Position numbers and translations under genes: made by a program. DNA of 64,000 nt, taken from NCBI GenBank assembly GCA_965219665.1, contig CBDCOD010000025.1, positions 124,001 to 188,000 of the forward strand, in the 5' to 3' direction. The notes beneath the pieces were generated by a model that did not search any database, was not told the origin of the DNA, and worked only from the letters and a program-made list of their open reading frames with translations. This DNA comes from CBDCOD01 sp965219665 (GTDB taxonomy: Bacteria; Pseudomonadota; Gammaproteobacteria; CAKMZV01). This document shows positions 18,556 to 27,729 of the stretch, piece after piece (position 1 is the first letter of the stretch; each line of letters begins with the position of its first letter).

Positions 18556-19935
18556 ATGGAATATCGGATAGAAAAGGACAGCATGGGAGAGTTGAAAGTT
18601 CCTGTTGATGCCTTATGGGGGGCGCAAACACAGCGTGCTATCGAGAATTTTAGTATTGCTAATCGCCCTATGCCACGCGCATTTATTCATGCCTTAGCGA
18701 TCGTTAAGTTGGCATGTGCACGTGCCAATCATAGTCTGAATCGTTTAGATGAGCGTATGCTGGATTCTATTGAACAGTCAGTGCAAGAGGTGCTAGATGG
18801 GCTGCATAACAATCAATTTCCAGTAGATGTGTATCAAACAGGATCAGGCACCAGTTCAAACATGAATATGAATGAAGTGTTAGCCACATTAGCAACACAG
18901 AAATTTGGACAGACCGTGCATCCTAATGATCATATTAACATGGGGCAAAGTTCTAATGACACTATCCCTACCACTTTGCAGGTATCTGCTTGTTTAGAGA
19001 TACAGGAGCATCTACTTCCCGCACTTGCTCATCTCAAACAGGTGGTTGAAGATAAAGGGGAAGCACTCAGAGACATTGTCAAAACGGGGCGCACGCATTT
19101 GATGGATGCTATGCCTTTAACCATGAAGCAAGAATTAGATGCTTGGGCGCATCAGCTGGCATTGGCACAGAGTCGTATCAATCATGCACTAACGCGCTTA
19201 TCTGCTTTACCTCAGGGTGGAACAGCTATTGGTACAGGTATTAACTCACACCCTGAGTTTGCCTCCCGTTTTTGTGCGGCTTTGAGTCAATTAACCCAAT
19301 TTTCTTTTAAGCCTTCTGATAATCTGTTTACTGGCATATCCAATCAAGATAGTGCATGTGAAATGAGTGGTCAACTTAAAACATTGGCGGTTGCACTCAC
19401 TAAAATAAGTAATGATTTACGCTGGATGAATAGTGGGCCATTAGCAGGGCTGGGGGAAATTGCATTACCGGCGCTTCAACCAGGTAGCTCTATTATGCCG
19501 GGCAAGGTTAATCCGGTTATTCCAGAGGCAACAGCCATGGTTTGTGCGCAAGTTATTGGCAATGATACGGCAATTACTATAGGTGGTCAGAGTGGTAATT
19601 TTCAATTGAATGTGATGTTGCCTATCATGGCAGATAGATTGTTAGATAGCATTGCGCTACTGTCAAATGCTATGCGGGCATTGGCAGATAAGGCTATTGC
19701 AGGCTTTACAGTTAATAAGCCAGGGCTAGAAAAAGCATTGAGCGCTAACCCTATTTTGGTTACAGCACTCAATAGTGTTATTGGCTATGAGAAGGGTGCA
19801 GCAATTGCTAAAAAAGCCTATGCAACAGGCAAGCCCGTTATAGAAGTGGCATTAGCTGAAACTGATTTAGATGAGCAGCAACTGCAACAACTATTAAATC
19901 CAGAAAAACTAACCGGACCGCAGCAAGATGACTGA
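18556..19935 (+). CDS. fumC: Class II fumarate hydratase
   Basis: Iron-independent fumarase of the TCA cycle, 459 residues. The superfamily signature GSSIMPGKVNP lies near 316-326; the SGTSSNMNMNEV and GRTHLMDAMP active-site segments are present. The ATG at 18556 is taken as start since GAGG lies about 11 bases upstream and homologues begin MEYRIEKDSMGE. Its end overlaps the accA start by 8 bases, so the two are translationally coupled. Confidence 0.93.
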   Translation: MEYRIEKDSMGELKVPVDALWGAQTQRAIENFSIANRPMPRAFIHALAIVKLACARANHSLNRLDERMLDSIEQSVQEVLDGLHNNQFPVDVYQTGSGTSSNMNMNEVLATLATQKFGQTVHPNDHINMGQSSNDTIPTTLQVSACLEIQEHLLPALAHLKQVVEDKGEALRDIVKTGRTHLMDAMPLTMKQELDAWAHQLALAQSRINHALTRLSALPQGGTAIGTGINSHPEFASRFCAALSQLTQFSFKPSDNLFTGISNQDSACEMSGQLKTLAVALTKISNDLRWMNSGPLAGLGEIALPALQPGSSIMPGKVNPVIPEATAMVCAQVIGNDTAITIGGQSGNFQLNVMLPIMADRLLDSIALLSNAMRALADKAIAGFTVNKPGLEKALSANPILVTALNSVIGYEKGAAIAKKAYATGKPVIEVALAETDLDEQQLQQLLNPEKLTGPQQDD

Positions 19936-20920
19936 CACGATACCAGACAGTACTCAGAACTCAAACAATCTGAATTATTTAGATTTTGAGCAACCCATCT
20001 ACGCATTAGAAGAAAAAATAAATGAACTCAATAGGTTGGGGAGTTCTTCAGGTATTGAAGTAGCGCGCGAAGCACAAAAGCTGAAGGAGCAAAGCCGTGA
20101 GTTAATAAAGCGTACTTTTCGTAACTTGAGTGATTGGGAAATTGTGCGTTTAGCACGCCATCCATTGCGCCCATACACTAAAGATTATATTGAACACGTC
20201 TTTACTGACTTTATAGAGTTGCATGGTGATCGATCGTATGCTGATGACCCTGCTATTGTTGGCGGATTAGCGCGTCTGCAAGGGCGTTCAGTCATGGTTA
20301 TCGGTCATCAAAAAGGGCGCAACACGCAGGACAAAATACGCTGCAATTTTGGCATGCCCAAGCCAGAGGGCTATCGTAAAGCCTTACGGCTGATGTGTCT
20401 TGCAGAGCGTTTTAATATACCTATCTTAACCTTTATTGATACACCAGGTGCGTACCCAGGCATTGGTGCAGAGGAGCGCGGGCAAAGCGAAGCCATTGCG
20501 GTTAATTTGCGTGAGATGTCTATGTTAAAAGTACCAATTATTTGTACAGTGATTGGCGAAGGGGGATCAGGAGGTGCATTAGCAATTGGGGTTGGCGATC
20601 ATATTATGATGCTTGAATTTTCTGTTTATTCTGTTATCTCTCCAGAAGGCTGTGCTTCTATTTTATGGAAAAATGCAGATAAGGCAGCTGTTGCTGCAGA
20701 GGCATTGGCACTAACTGCCCCTAAACTACTAGAGCAAGAAATTATTGATGAAATCATCCCAGAACCACTGGGTAGTGCACATAGGTCCTGTCAGCAAGCT
20801 GCGATGAATATTCAGTCGGCTTTAACGCGCGCCTTGGATAAATTAAGCCACCGTGAACCTTCTGTATTGGCTCAGCGCCGCTTTGACAAGCTGATGGATT
20901 ATGGGCGTTTTAAGGCCTAA
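19928..20920 (+). CDS. accA: Acetyl-CoA carboxylase carboxyltransferase subunit alpha
   Basis: Alpha half of the carboxyltransferase that makes malonyl-CoA for fatty acid synthesis. At 330 residues it is slightly longer than usual because of an N-terminal extension. Characteristic segments include IELHGDRSYADDPAIVGG, FIDTPGAYPGIGAEERGQ and GEGGSGGALAIGVGD. It overlaps fumC upstream and tilS downstream (20 bases). accA-tilS adjacency is common in Gammaproteobacteria and Betaproteobacteria. Confidence 0.95.
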   Translation: MTDTIPDSTQNSNNLNYLDFEQPIYALEEKINELNRLGSSSGIEVAREAQKLKEQSRELIKRTFRNLSDWEIVRLARHPLRPYTKDYIEHVFTDFIELHGDRSYADDPAIVGGLARLQGRSVMVIGHQKGRNTQDKIRCNFGMPKPEGYRKALRLMCLAERFNIPILTFIDTPGAYPGIGAEERGQSEAIAVNLREMSMLKVPIICTVIGEGGSGGALAIGVGDHIMMLEFSVYSVISPEGCASILWKNADKAAVAAEALALTAPKLLEQEIIDEIIPEPLGSAHRSCQQAAMNIQSALTRALDKLSHREPSVLAQRRFDKLMDYGRFKA

Positions 20921-22094
20921 TCACTCTCGCGTATTTTTCAAATATTTCAAAAGCGCTTTTGCGCAAATGGAGGCGTTTAACCATCAGGTTCCTCTGTTTG
21001 TTGGGTTGAGTGGTGGGGTGGATTCTGCTGTTTTGCTACACAGCCTGCAAAGTTGGTTGCAGCATCAGGGACACCCTAATCCGCTGTGCGCTATCCACGT
21101 TAATCATGGACTGCACGCACAAAATAATGCTTTACAGGGAGCGGCTCAAGTGCAATGTGAGACAATGAGATTGCCTTGTATAGTAGAGTCTGTTTGTGTG
21201 CAACCACAGCCACGAAAAAGTATTGAACATTTGGCAAGAGTCGCGCGTTATACGGCATTTGCGAAACACTGCTCCGAGAATGCTATATTACTACTTGCGC
21301 ACCATGGGGCAGATCAAGCAGAAACCTTTTTGATGCATGCGCTACGAGGTGGTGCAGTAGGGGCATTAGGTGCTATGCATCCGATTAGACGCGAGAAAAA
21401 CTATTGGTTAGTCAGACCTTTATTAGAATGCGCTAAGGAAGATATTATGCACTATGCAGATGAGCAAAAATTATCTTGGGCAGAAGATGCCACCAATGCA
21501 GATACCACACTAAGTCGTAATTTCATTCGCCATAAGGTGATGCCACTACTCAAAAAGCATTTTCCCAGTGCAGAATATCAATTAGGGCGCAGTGCTGTTT
21601 CTTGTCAGCAGGCACATGCTGAATTGGTAGTGCAGGCACAAACCTGGATTAGGCAGCACTGCATACAAAATATAGCAGATAAAAGATTGCCACTAACAGC
21701 GTGGCGCCAACTGTCCTTATCTATGCAAGACACTGTTATACGCCATTGGTTGGCGGCTGACTATGTTAGTAAAGAGAGAATCTATCGTCAAGCGATGTTA
21801 CGCGCTATGCAACAGGCAGGTAATGACGACTATAAGCGTTTTGATTTGAGGGGAAAAGTGTGCTTTGTTTGGAATAACTGGGCTTTTGTATACAGTAAGG
21901 ATGCATTAAAAAGCAACCCTTATAACCACTCTAAACAATCTGAAAGCCCCTACTATACCTTAGAAAACAATCCCCCCTTGACACCTAAGCAAAGGAAAGC
22001 ATTATATGCCGCATTCAAAGCAAAAGGCATCCTACCGTGGTGGCGTCCCACCACTCATTTTGTAGTAGATGAAGAGCATATTCTCATTGGCTAA
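20901..22094 (+). CDS. tilS: tRNA(Ile)-lysidine synthase
   Basis: ATP-dependent enzyme that places lysidine at position 34 of the minor tRNA-Ile so that it reads AUA. The PP-loop SGGVDS is at 37-42, followed by HVNHGLHAQ and the HHGADQAETFLMHALRGG segment. The C-terminal TilS domain ends in LPWWRPTTHFVVDEE. At 397 residues it is a little shorter than the E. coli enzyme. An in-frame ATG at 20967 is a less likely start because the PP-loop would then lie very near the N-terminus. Confidence 0.9.
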   Translation: MGVLRPNHSRVFFKYFKSAFAQMEAFNHQVPLFVGLSGGVDSAVLLHSLQSWLQHQGHPNPLCAIHVNHGLHAQNNALQGAAQVQCETMRLPCIVESVCVQPQPRKSIEHLARVARYTAFAKHCSENAILLLAHHGADQAETFLMHALRGGAVGALGAMHPIRREKNYWLVRPLLECAKEDIMHYADEQKLSWAEDATNADTTLSRNFIRHKVMPLLKKHFPSAEYQLGRSAVSCQQAHAELVVQAQTWIRQHCIQNIADKRLPLTAWRQLSLSMQDTVIRHWLAADYVSKERIYRQAMLRAMQQAGNDDYKRFDLRGKVCFVWNNWAFVYSKDALKSNPYNHSKQSESPYYTLENNPPLTPKQRKALYAAFKAKGILPWWRPTTHFVVDEEHILIG

Positions 22095-22159
22095 TGACCA
22101 TATTGAAACATGAATTTCTTGCCTTTATGAAACTGAGAAAATTGAATATAAAGTCATAT

Positions 22160-23314
22160 TTATTGTATATTTGACTGCGCAAAAAACGGCTTAGACTCAA
22201 TAATTGCTATGAGTCGTTCCTCTAATTGTTTGACATGTAGAGGTTCTAATTTACGATAATCGCCATATATGTGGTACTTGTTTTTTTGAAAATAAAGCCA
22301 ACCTTTGAGTGTATCTATTTGTGGTTTCCAGCCTTGTATGACAGAGTAAACGCAGTCAGTCAGTATTTGCGTGGACTGTGCTTGCAATACCAGTCCCTCA
22401 ATGTTATAAAGCGCATCCCCTAATGTTATAACAGGTATGGACAACTCTAATGCTTCTACCCCCATAGTTGAATTAATAGTTACCAGCATACTGGCATCAT
22501 TGAGTGCTTCACGAGCATTTTTATCCATAAGTAACTCAATATTCGGGTAGTCATCAAGTGCTTGTATTAGGTAGTCTAAGTTATGTTGGGGTGCTTTTGG
22601 ATGCGGCTTAATTTGTATGACCCAATCCTTAAAGGGGATGTGTTGCGATAATATTTTGGCTTCTGTTATGAAATGCTGTAAGTTCTTAATCCATGGGCTG
22701 TGTAACAGAAACTGAGAATCATGTTCTATTTGCATGGGTATTAAAATTTTTTTATTATTCGGATGTGCTTTCTGAGCAGGAAAATTGTCATAACAACTTG
22801 CCCATTTTTTATAAAATGATTGAATACGTGGAATACGGCTAGCAGCATTAACACCGTCTGGGTCAATAATAAAATGATCAGGGAAATACCCTGTTTCTAA
22901 AAAGGCAACTTTTATATCAATTGATTTTGCAGCTAAGATCATGCTTGCTTGAGTCCAACGATGTCCGTTCCAAACAACTAATAAATCTGCGTGGTTTGTT
23001 CTCAGAAAAGTTTTGATTTTTAGACATAAGAAAAGGGTTATAGGGTACCAAATAATCATTTTCAAATTGAGAATAGGCTGTAACAGTGGTGGGATGTTAC
23101 GTTTAGCAATAAATTCGTGTATACGGTAACGGGTAACTGTCCAAGTATCACTAAAATCACGTATGCGGATTGACGAAATGGTTGAGTATGATTTTTGTGA
23201 AAAGGACAGTATGCTTAATCTATGTGATTTATTGAGAAGAGGTAGCAACTGCATCATGTAATCTGTGCGCTGATTAGAAGCACGATAACCCAATACTACA
23301 GTATATTTTTTCAT
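22160..23314 (-). CDS. Capsule polysaccharide synthesis-type glycosyltransferase, copy B
   Basis: 384-residue protein resembling the Capsule_synth (KpsS/KpsC/LipB) group. The diagnostic C-terminal block is present: VTINSTMGVEALEL, then VITLGDALYNIEGLV, preceded by WVIQIKPHPKAP. It is a paralogue of the gene at 26524: both share ETGxxPxxxxxDxxGVNAxxxIP and the INSTxGxEAL block. The start at 23314 makes an ATGA overlap with the O-antigen ligase-like gene upstream. It is the last gene of the operon. Confidence 0.72.
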   Translation of the reverse strand: MKKYTVVLGYRASNQRTDYMMQLLPLLNKSHRLSILSFSQKSYSTISSIRIRDFSDTWTVTRYRIHEFIAKRNIPPLLQPILNLKMIIWYPITLFLCLKIKTFLRTNHADLLVVWNGHRWTQASMILAAKSIDIKVAFLETGYFPDHFIIDPDGVNAASRIPRIQSFYKKWASCYDNFPAQKAHPNNKKILIPMQIEHDSQFLLHSPWIKNLQHFITEAKILSQHIPFKDWVIQIKPHPKAPQHNLDYLIQALDDYPNIELLMDKNAREALNDASMLVTINSTMGVEALELSIPVITLGDALYNIEGLVLQAQSTQILTDCVYSVIQGWKPQIDTLKGWLYFQKNKYHIYGDYRKLEPLHVKQLEERLIAIIESKPFFAQSNIQ

Positions 23315-24588
23315 AGATGGCTTGAGTGTTTTACTTTGTATAAACGGGGTAAGGCAAACAAGCAAACGCTAATAATGATTAATATAAAATGCCCTCTGTT
23401 GTTTATGTCAGAAAGACAAAAAATAATATAGGATTCTATAACTAATAGCACTAAGAATATAAGAGAAATATGATTTGCAAGTGTAGTCCGCTTATAGCGG
23501 CTAAGAGCCTGCCATACAGGCAGAGTAAGCATCATGGTAAACAAAATGAACCCGATAAAACCAGTCTCTACCCAGTACATTAAAAAGAGATTATGGGGGT
23601 GCCCATAATGCTTAACATCAGGCGATAGCACGCCTGATTGTATTAACATTTCTTGCACATCCCTGTAGCTATTCCATCCTGATCCCAGCCAGAAATTATC
23701 TTGAATAGCATAATAGGAAGCCTTTATATACTCAAGTCGTAGTCCTATAGAAGTTGCAACATTCCCATTTTGCCAATGCTTAAAATCCGCTATAGCTTTT
23801 AAAATCCGGCTTTCTATAGGCAAATAGTCCCAGTACATCAGCAAGATAGCTATAGAAAATATAGTGATGCCACCTAAAATAACGAGTAATTGCCTATGAC
23901 CATAATACCATAATAAAATCGCAGAGGTCATTATGCAAGTAATCGGAGCTAACCACCCCCCACGTGAAGCAGAAAATATACTAAGAGTCAGTCCGCTTAC
24001 AAATGATAATGCTGCTAAAAATTTCCACCATCTCCCGTGTATAGTCAACAGGGTTATTATGGAAACTGTAGCTGCCAACATAGCAAGATTCCCTCTGACA
24101 ATTGGAATGCTCATTGCCCAGTTACTGCGACCTTCATGAGGATGCATGGCGTATACTATTAGCCAAATAACGCATGATAAGGTTGCTAATGTAAATATTC
24201 GCCAGCCGTGTTGCTCGGTTATCACAGCATAATGGAATATGATTGCAAAAAGAGGCATTAGCAATAGTATTTTAATATATTCAAATCGCCAAGTGAATAG
24301 CAATAACCAGTCATCCACAATCACGCGTATGACCATATAGGCTACAAGCAAGAGAACAGTGACTATCCAGTTTTTTAGGCGACTATCCAACTGATATTGC
24401 TTGCTAATTAAAGCTAAAAAGCCAAGAAAACAAAGTGCATAGTAGATAGGGATGGCTTCTTTTATAAATATGAAAGCGCTAAACAACATGCAAACCAATA
24501 AAAACTGAACTGCATATATTGTATATTTTGCATGAAAAAAAACCTTGAGTTGCTGATGCATAATAATCACAATATTAACTGGTGGCAA
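23311..24588 (-). CDS. O-antigen ligase/polymerase family membrane protein (WaaL/Wzy-like)
   Basis: 425-residue inner-membrane protein with about eleven hydrophobic segments and a long periplasmic loop in the C-terminal half that carries LGSGWNSYRDV and HGHPHNLFLMYWVETG-like features (here YGHPHNLFLMYWVETGF), the hallmark of the WaaL/O-antigen polymerase superfamily. Members either ligate O-antigen to lipid A-core or polymerise repeat units. The start at 24588 overlaps the previous gene by 14 bases; an ATG at 24561 is possible. The partner genes make a role in surface glycan assembly likely. Confidence 0.8.
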   Translation of the reverse strand: MPPVNIVIIMHQQLKVFFHAKYTIYAVQFLLVCMLFSAFIFIKEAIPIYYALCFLGFLALISKQYQLDSRLKNWIVTVLLLVAYMVIRVIVDDWLLLFTWRFEYIKILLLMPLFAIIFHYAVITEQHGWRIFTLATLSCVIWLIVYAMHPHEGRSNWAMSIPIVRGNLAMLAATVSIITLLTIHGRWWKFLAALSFVSGLTLSIFSASRGGWLAPITCIMTSAILLWYYGHRQLLVILGGITIFSIAILLMYWDYLPIESRILKAIADFKHWQNGNVATSIGLRLEYIKASYYAIQDNFWLGSGWNSYRDVQEMLIQSGVLSPDVKHYGHPHNLFLMYWVETGFIGFILFTMMLTLPVWQALSRYKRTTLANHISLIFLVLLVIESYIIFCLSDINNRGHFILIIISVCLFALPRLYKVKHSSHL

Positions 24589-25474
24589 TGTGTTTCAGAG
24601 GAGTGTGGTCTTCAGCTATCAAGCCATAGCGTTTTAGGAAAGGTAAATCTGCTTTGTTTACGATAAACTGTTGGTATTCTTCATGTAGTGTACCCGATTT
24701 CAGTAGGCGTGCCCAGCGGCGATAGTGGTTTCCCATACGGGCACCGTGTTTTAGTAGTTCGCGGCGATGCTTGATATTTGCTTCAAATTGTTGGTAGTCG
24801 CGAATAGGGTAATGGTACACGCGTATATTTGGGTTTTTGCGCGCTCTAAGCCAGTTGTACCAGTGTTTCGCACGATGATTTCCGCCGCCTATTTTGATGA
24901 GACTGTGTGGGTTAACAATAACCTTGTGGGCTAATTTTGCAAAAAATATGGCAGCATGTGGATTATTTATTTGCGTTTGTGCATCATATAGAATAGTATT
25001 GCAAACCCGATAGCGTGCTTCAAGTAGGATGTTATCTAACGCCATGTCCTCGGTAAGTAACATATTACTTTTAGATACTGTTACGGTGCTGTCAGAGATG
25101 TACAGGAGGTCTTTTATAGACTCCCCCTGCAAGGGGAGCCAAAACTCATCAGCATCGTTATTGATGACCCAGTGCGCTCCTGCTTTGCGGGCATGGTTGG
25201 CTAACTGGGTCATCCATTTTGCTTGCTGATACATGCCATTCTGGTCAATAATTTGTAAATCATACTGTTGTGATAAGCTGCTTAATACATCACGTGTTCC
25301 ATCGGTAGAGCCGTTATCCATCACGATAAAAGCATCAACGCCTAATTTAGCATGGGTATGAATATTAGCAGCAATAATATCTACTTCATTGCGGCAGAGT
25401 ATGGTCATAACCAAGCGCGGTTGGTTTGCTGTAAGAATAGAGTAGGGGTAACTTAGCGGATTAAAGCGTGACAT
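24575..25474 (-). CDS. Glycosyltransferase family 2-like (Glyco_tranf_2_4 type)
   Basis: 299-residue GT-A type enzyme. The N-terminus has VMTILCRNEVDIIAANIHTH and FIVMDNGSTDGTRDVL, then the metal-binding NNDADEFWLP (DxD-like DAD), a pattern of the PF13704-type glycosyltransferases. It overlaps its upstream neighbour by 14 bases and its downstream neighbour by 14 bases, within the polysaccharide operon. Donor and acceptor are unknown. Confidence 0.8.
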   Translation of the reverse strand: MSRFNPLSYPYSILTANQPRLVMTILCRNEVDIIAANIHTHAKLGVDAFIVMDNGSTDGTRDVLSSLSQQYDLQIIDQNGMYQQAKWMTQLANHARKAGAHWVINNDADEFWLPLQGESIKDLLYISDSTVTVSKSNMLLTEDMALDNILLEARYRVCNTILYDAQTQINNPHAAIFFAKLAHKVIVNPHSLIKIGGGNHRAKHWYNWLRARKNPNIRVYHYPIRDYQQFEANIKHRRELLKHGARMGNHYRRWARLLKSGTLHEEYQQFIVNKADLPFLKRYGLIAEDHTPLKHIATS

Positions 25475-26546
25475 CAGATAGTTGATTTAAATAGGGGATA
25501 TTAAAAGTGCTCATGAGCCTATTAAATATGGCACGGTTTGGTAAGTTGTTCAGTGCAATAACTGTGTTTTTTATATCCGGTCGTAACCAGTGAGCGGTTA
25601 ATCCGACTGTTCCAGTAAAGGATATTAAATGAGTGGATGGGTTGAGCAGTAGTAGCAACATTTCAGAGGCAATAGCAGTTGGCAAAATCATTGTATTAAG
25701 GCTTTCTAGTTCTAATGAGTCATGCTTGTCAAAACGAGGGTGGTATTTTACTGCTATTGAGTTGGTGCTGGTGTACTGTTGAATGAACCTCCGTATTTGG
25801 TTTGGTAGTGTAGGGTGCTTGCGTAAATGGTTAGGGTGTGGCAAAAAGAAGAGTACTTGTGTTGCATTCAGGCTGTTGCGCTGTATGCCGCTATTATGTA
25901 TTATGTGCGTTGCCATTGTGCGCATTGGGAGAGAGGCAAACCAGTCAGGGCGTAAGGAATGCTTGTGCGCGCAGAGATCAGCTACTGCGTTATGAGGTGA
26001 GAATAGCCATGCATCGCTTATTTTACTAGAGCCTCCAACTGTTATGGGTTCTTCCCACCAATTGCCATATAAACATTTCTTAATTAAAGCATTGCTTATA
26101 TAAGCATGTTTTGCCCTATAAGCACCCGCATAAGTATAATATCCATCATCTAAATATAATCCTTTGGGAGAGCGGCCTTGCTGTGAGCAGAAGTGATGTG
26201 CGAACTGAAATTCAATACGCCTGTCGCTACCTGTTGCAATTTGGTCTGGTGGACACTGCAGTAGCAGTTCTTTAATATGTTGAAAGAGCGCGTGGCGATG
26301 CGCTTTTTTGGTACTATTAGGGGTGGAGGCTGTCAGGAGGTGTGCTTGCCTAAAAGGAGTGTCTGCCCACTGTTTGAGTGCATCCATATAAATATTTTGG
26401 CAACTTGACTGGTCAATAAAGCATAAGTCAGCCTGTTCTGTATCTTGGAGTGCTAGTGCACGCGCGCAGCTGACAATAAAATTAAGAGGGGTAGAGGGTA
26501 GATACAGTGTGGTTGGCTTGGTATTAGAGTACATTATCATGCCCAA
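25461..26546 (-). CDS. Putative polysialyltransferase/sialyltransferase-like GT-B enzyme
   Basis: 361-residue protein in the polysaccharide operon. Segments resembling the bacterial alpha-2,8-polysialyltransferase/GT52 group are YLDDG at 131-135 (position of the (D/E)-(D/E)-G motif), KYHPR at 267-271 (HP motif) and SFTGTVGLTA at 309-318 (S-rich donor-phosphate motif). Whole-length similarity cannot be assessed by eye. No sialic acid synthesis genes (neuA, neuB, neuC) are in the window, so the donor could be another CMP- or nucleotide sugar. Overlaps the upstream gene by 23 bases. Confidence 0.5.
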   Translation of the reverse strand: MGMIMYSNTKPTTLYLPSTPLNFIVSCARALALQDTEQADLCFIDQSSCQNIYMDALKQWADTPFRQAHLLTASTPNSTKKAHRHALFQHIKELLLQCPPDQIATGSDRRIEFQFAHHFCSQQGRSPKGLYLDDGYYTYAGAYRAKHAYISNALIKKCLYGNWWEEPITVGGSSKISDAWLFSPHNAVADLCAHKHSLRPDWFASLPMRTMATHIIHNSGIQRNSLNATQVLFFLPHPNHLRKHPTLPNQIRRFIQQYTSTNSIAVKYHPRFDKHDSLELESLNTMILPTAIASEMLLLLLNPSTHLISFTGTVGLTAHWLRPDIKNTVIALNNLPNRAIFNRLMSTFNIPYLNQLSDVTL

Positions 26547-27648
26547 TTGAGGAGCGAATCAACTGCGTTAATTTTGTGTCCATGGCACTGAAGTGTTCGG
26601 GGGTTGGGTTTTTCATGGCATCACCATATACCGCATAATGATATTGTAGATATTGTAGGTAGTACAGGAACCCATGAATCAAGTCTCTGTTTGGCAGCCA
26701 TCTTTCTGCTTTGTGAACCGCTGACATAAGCGTGTCGATATCGGTGGCAGTCAAAACTAAATCTTGGATACTATATAGGGCGTCTCCTAAAACAATGAGT
26801 GGTTTACCACATTGTAACGCTTCTATACCAACCGTTGAGTTTATAGTTATGACGCAGCGCGCATGGCGTACTAATTCTGTAGTATTAGCATCGTTCATAA
26901 AGCATAGATTGGGAGCTGATTCAGCAGCCTGAATTAATGCCTGATAGTTTTTGTTGCAGGCGGGGTGTTGTTTGAAAACAAACTGAATATGCGGACTGTC
27001 TTGTGCCACTTGCTTGATAGTTGCAAATAATTGAAACATGCTTTTAATCCACGGTGAGTGCATATATATGTTACTATCGCTCACAACTTGGAAAGGTACA
27101 AATATGTAGTCATCAGAGTATGATGTTCTTGGTGTATTTTCACTATCATTTATTGTGATTGACTTATAAAAATTAGGCTCTTTGGGTATAGAGGCAAAAG
27201 CATTAACACCATGTGTATCTACGCAACTATAGCCAGGAAGAGGACCTGTTTCAAAAAACAACAATTCTTTATTACACTGTTTGGCAGCTAATACCATGAT
27301 AGCTTGGCGGAATTTTTTGCCGTTCCACAAGCCAATATGAGAGTGTGGCATAGCAGACATAACTCGGTGGTATATCCAATAGAGGAGTACGCCATGCGCC
27401 ATAGCGAGTATATGCCAGATGTAGATATAAAGCGCGCTGTGGCTGCGATTAGATTGCCCAATTTTTCGAGTTAGGCGATATTGAACTTGCTGGTAAATAC
27501 CGTGCCAAGGTATAGCAGTGAATGGCTGAGGTAGTCGTAGTGACTTATACCACAGGCAGTTTGTGGGAACAGTAGAGTATTTTGTGAGCGCGTCAAAGTA
27601 TTTTTTTTGCGCTTTACTGCAGGCTATAAGGCAAATAGAAGGTGACAT
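26524..27648 (-). CDS. Capsule polysaccharide synthesis-type glycosyltransferase, copy A
   Basis: 374-residue Capsule_synth-type protein and first gene of the operon. The C-terminal block VITINSTVGIEALQCGKPLIVLGDALYSIQDLVL region (about 270-305) and FVFKQHPACNKNY match the KpsS-like pattern. It is a diverged paralogue of the gene at 22160. The promoter must lie in the 81 bases between its start and the acnA end, which also contain the acnA terminator at 27672-27710. Confidence 0.72.
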   Translation of the reverse strand: MSPSICLIACSKAQKKYFDALTKYSTVPTNCLWYKSLRLPQPFTAIPWHGIYQQVQYRLTRKIGQSNRSHSALYIYIWHILAMAHGVLLYWIYHRVMSAMPHSHIGLWNGKKFRQAIMVLAAKQCNKELLFFETGPLPGYSCVDTHGVNAFASIPKEPNFYKSITINDSENTPRTSYSDDYIFVPFQVVSDSNIYMHSPWIKSMFQLFATIKQVAQDSPHIQFVFKQHPACNKNYQALIQAAESAPNLCFMNDANTTELVRHARCVITINSTVGIEALQCGKPLIVLGDALYSIQDLVLTATDIDTLMSAVHKAERWLPNRDLIHGFLYYLQYLQYHYAVYGDAMKNPTPEHFSAMDTKLTQLIRSSIGHDNVL

Positions 27649-27671
27649 TTGACCTTATTTTAGCTTGAAGT

Positions 27672-27710
27672 AAAACGGGTAGCACACTCTTTTTGGAGAG
27701 AGGCTACCCG
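27672..27710 (-). terminator. Intrinsic terminator of acnA
   Basis: Read on the minus strand, an 8-bp perfect stem (CGGGTAGC / GCTACCCG; 27676-27683 with 27703-27710) holds an inner CTCT/AGAG pairing and is followed directly by TTTT. It lies 20 bases past the acnA stop and 24 bases before the start of the polysaccharide operon, so it separates the two transcripts. Confidence 0.75.
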
Positions 27711-27729
27711 CTCATCTTAATTATTGGCC

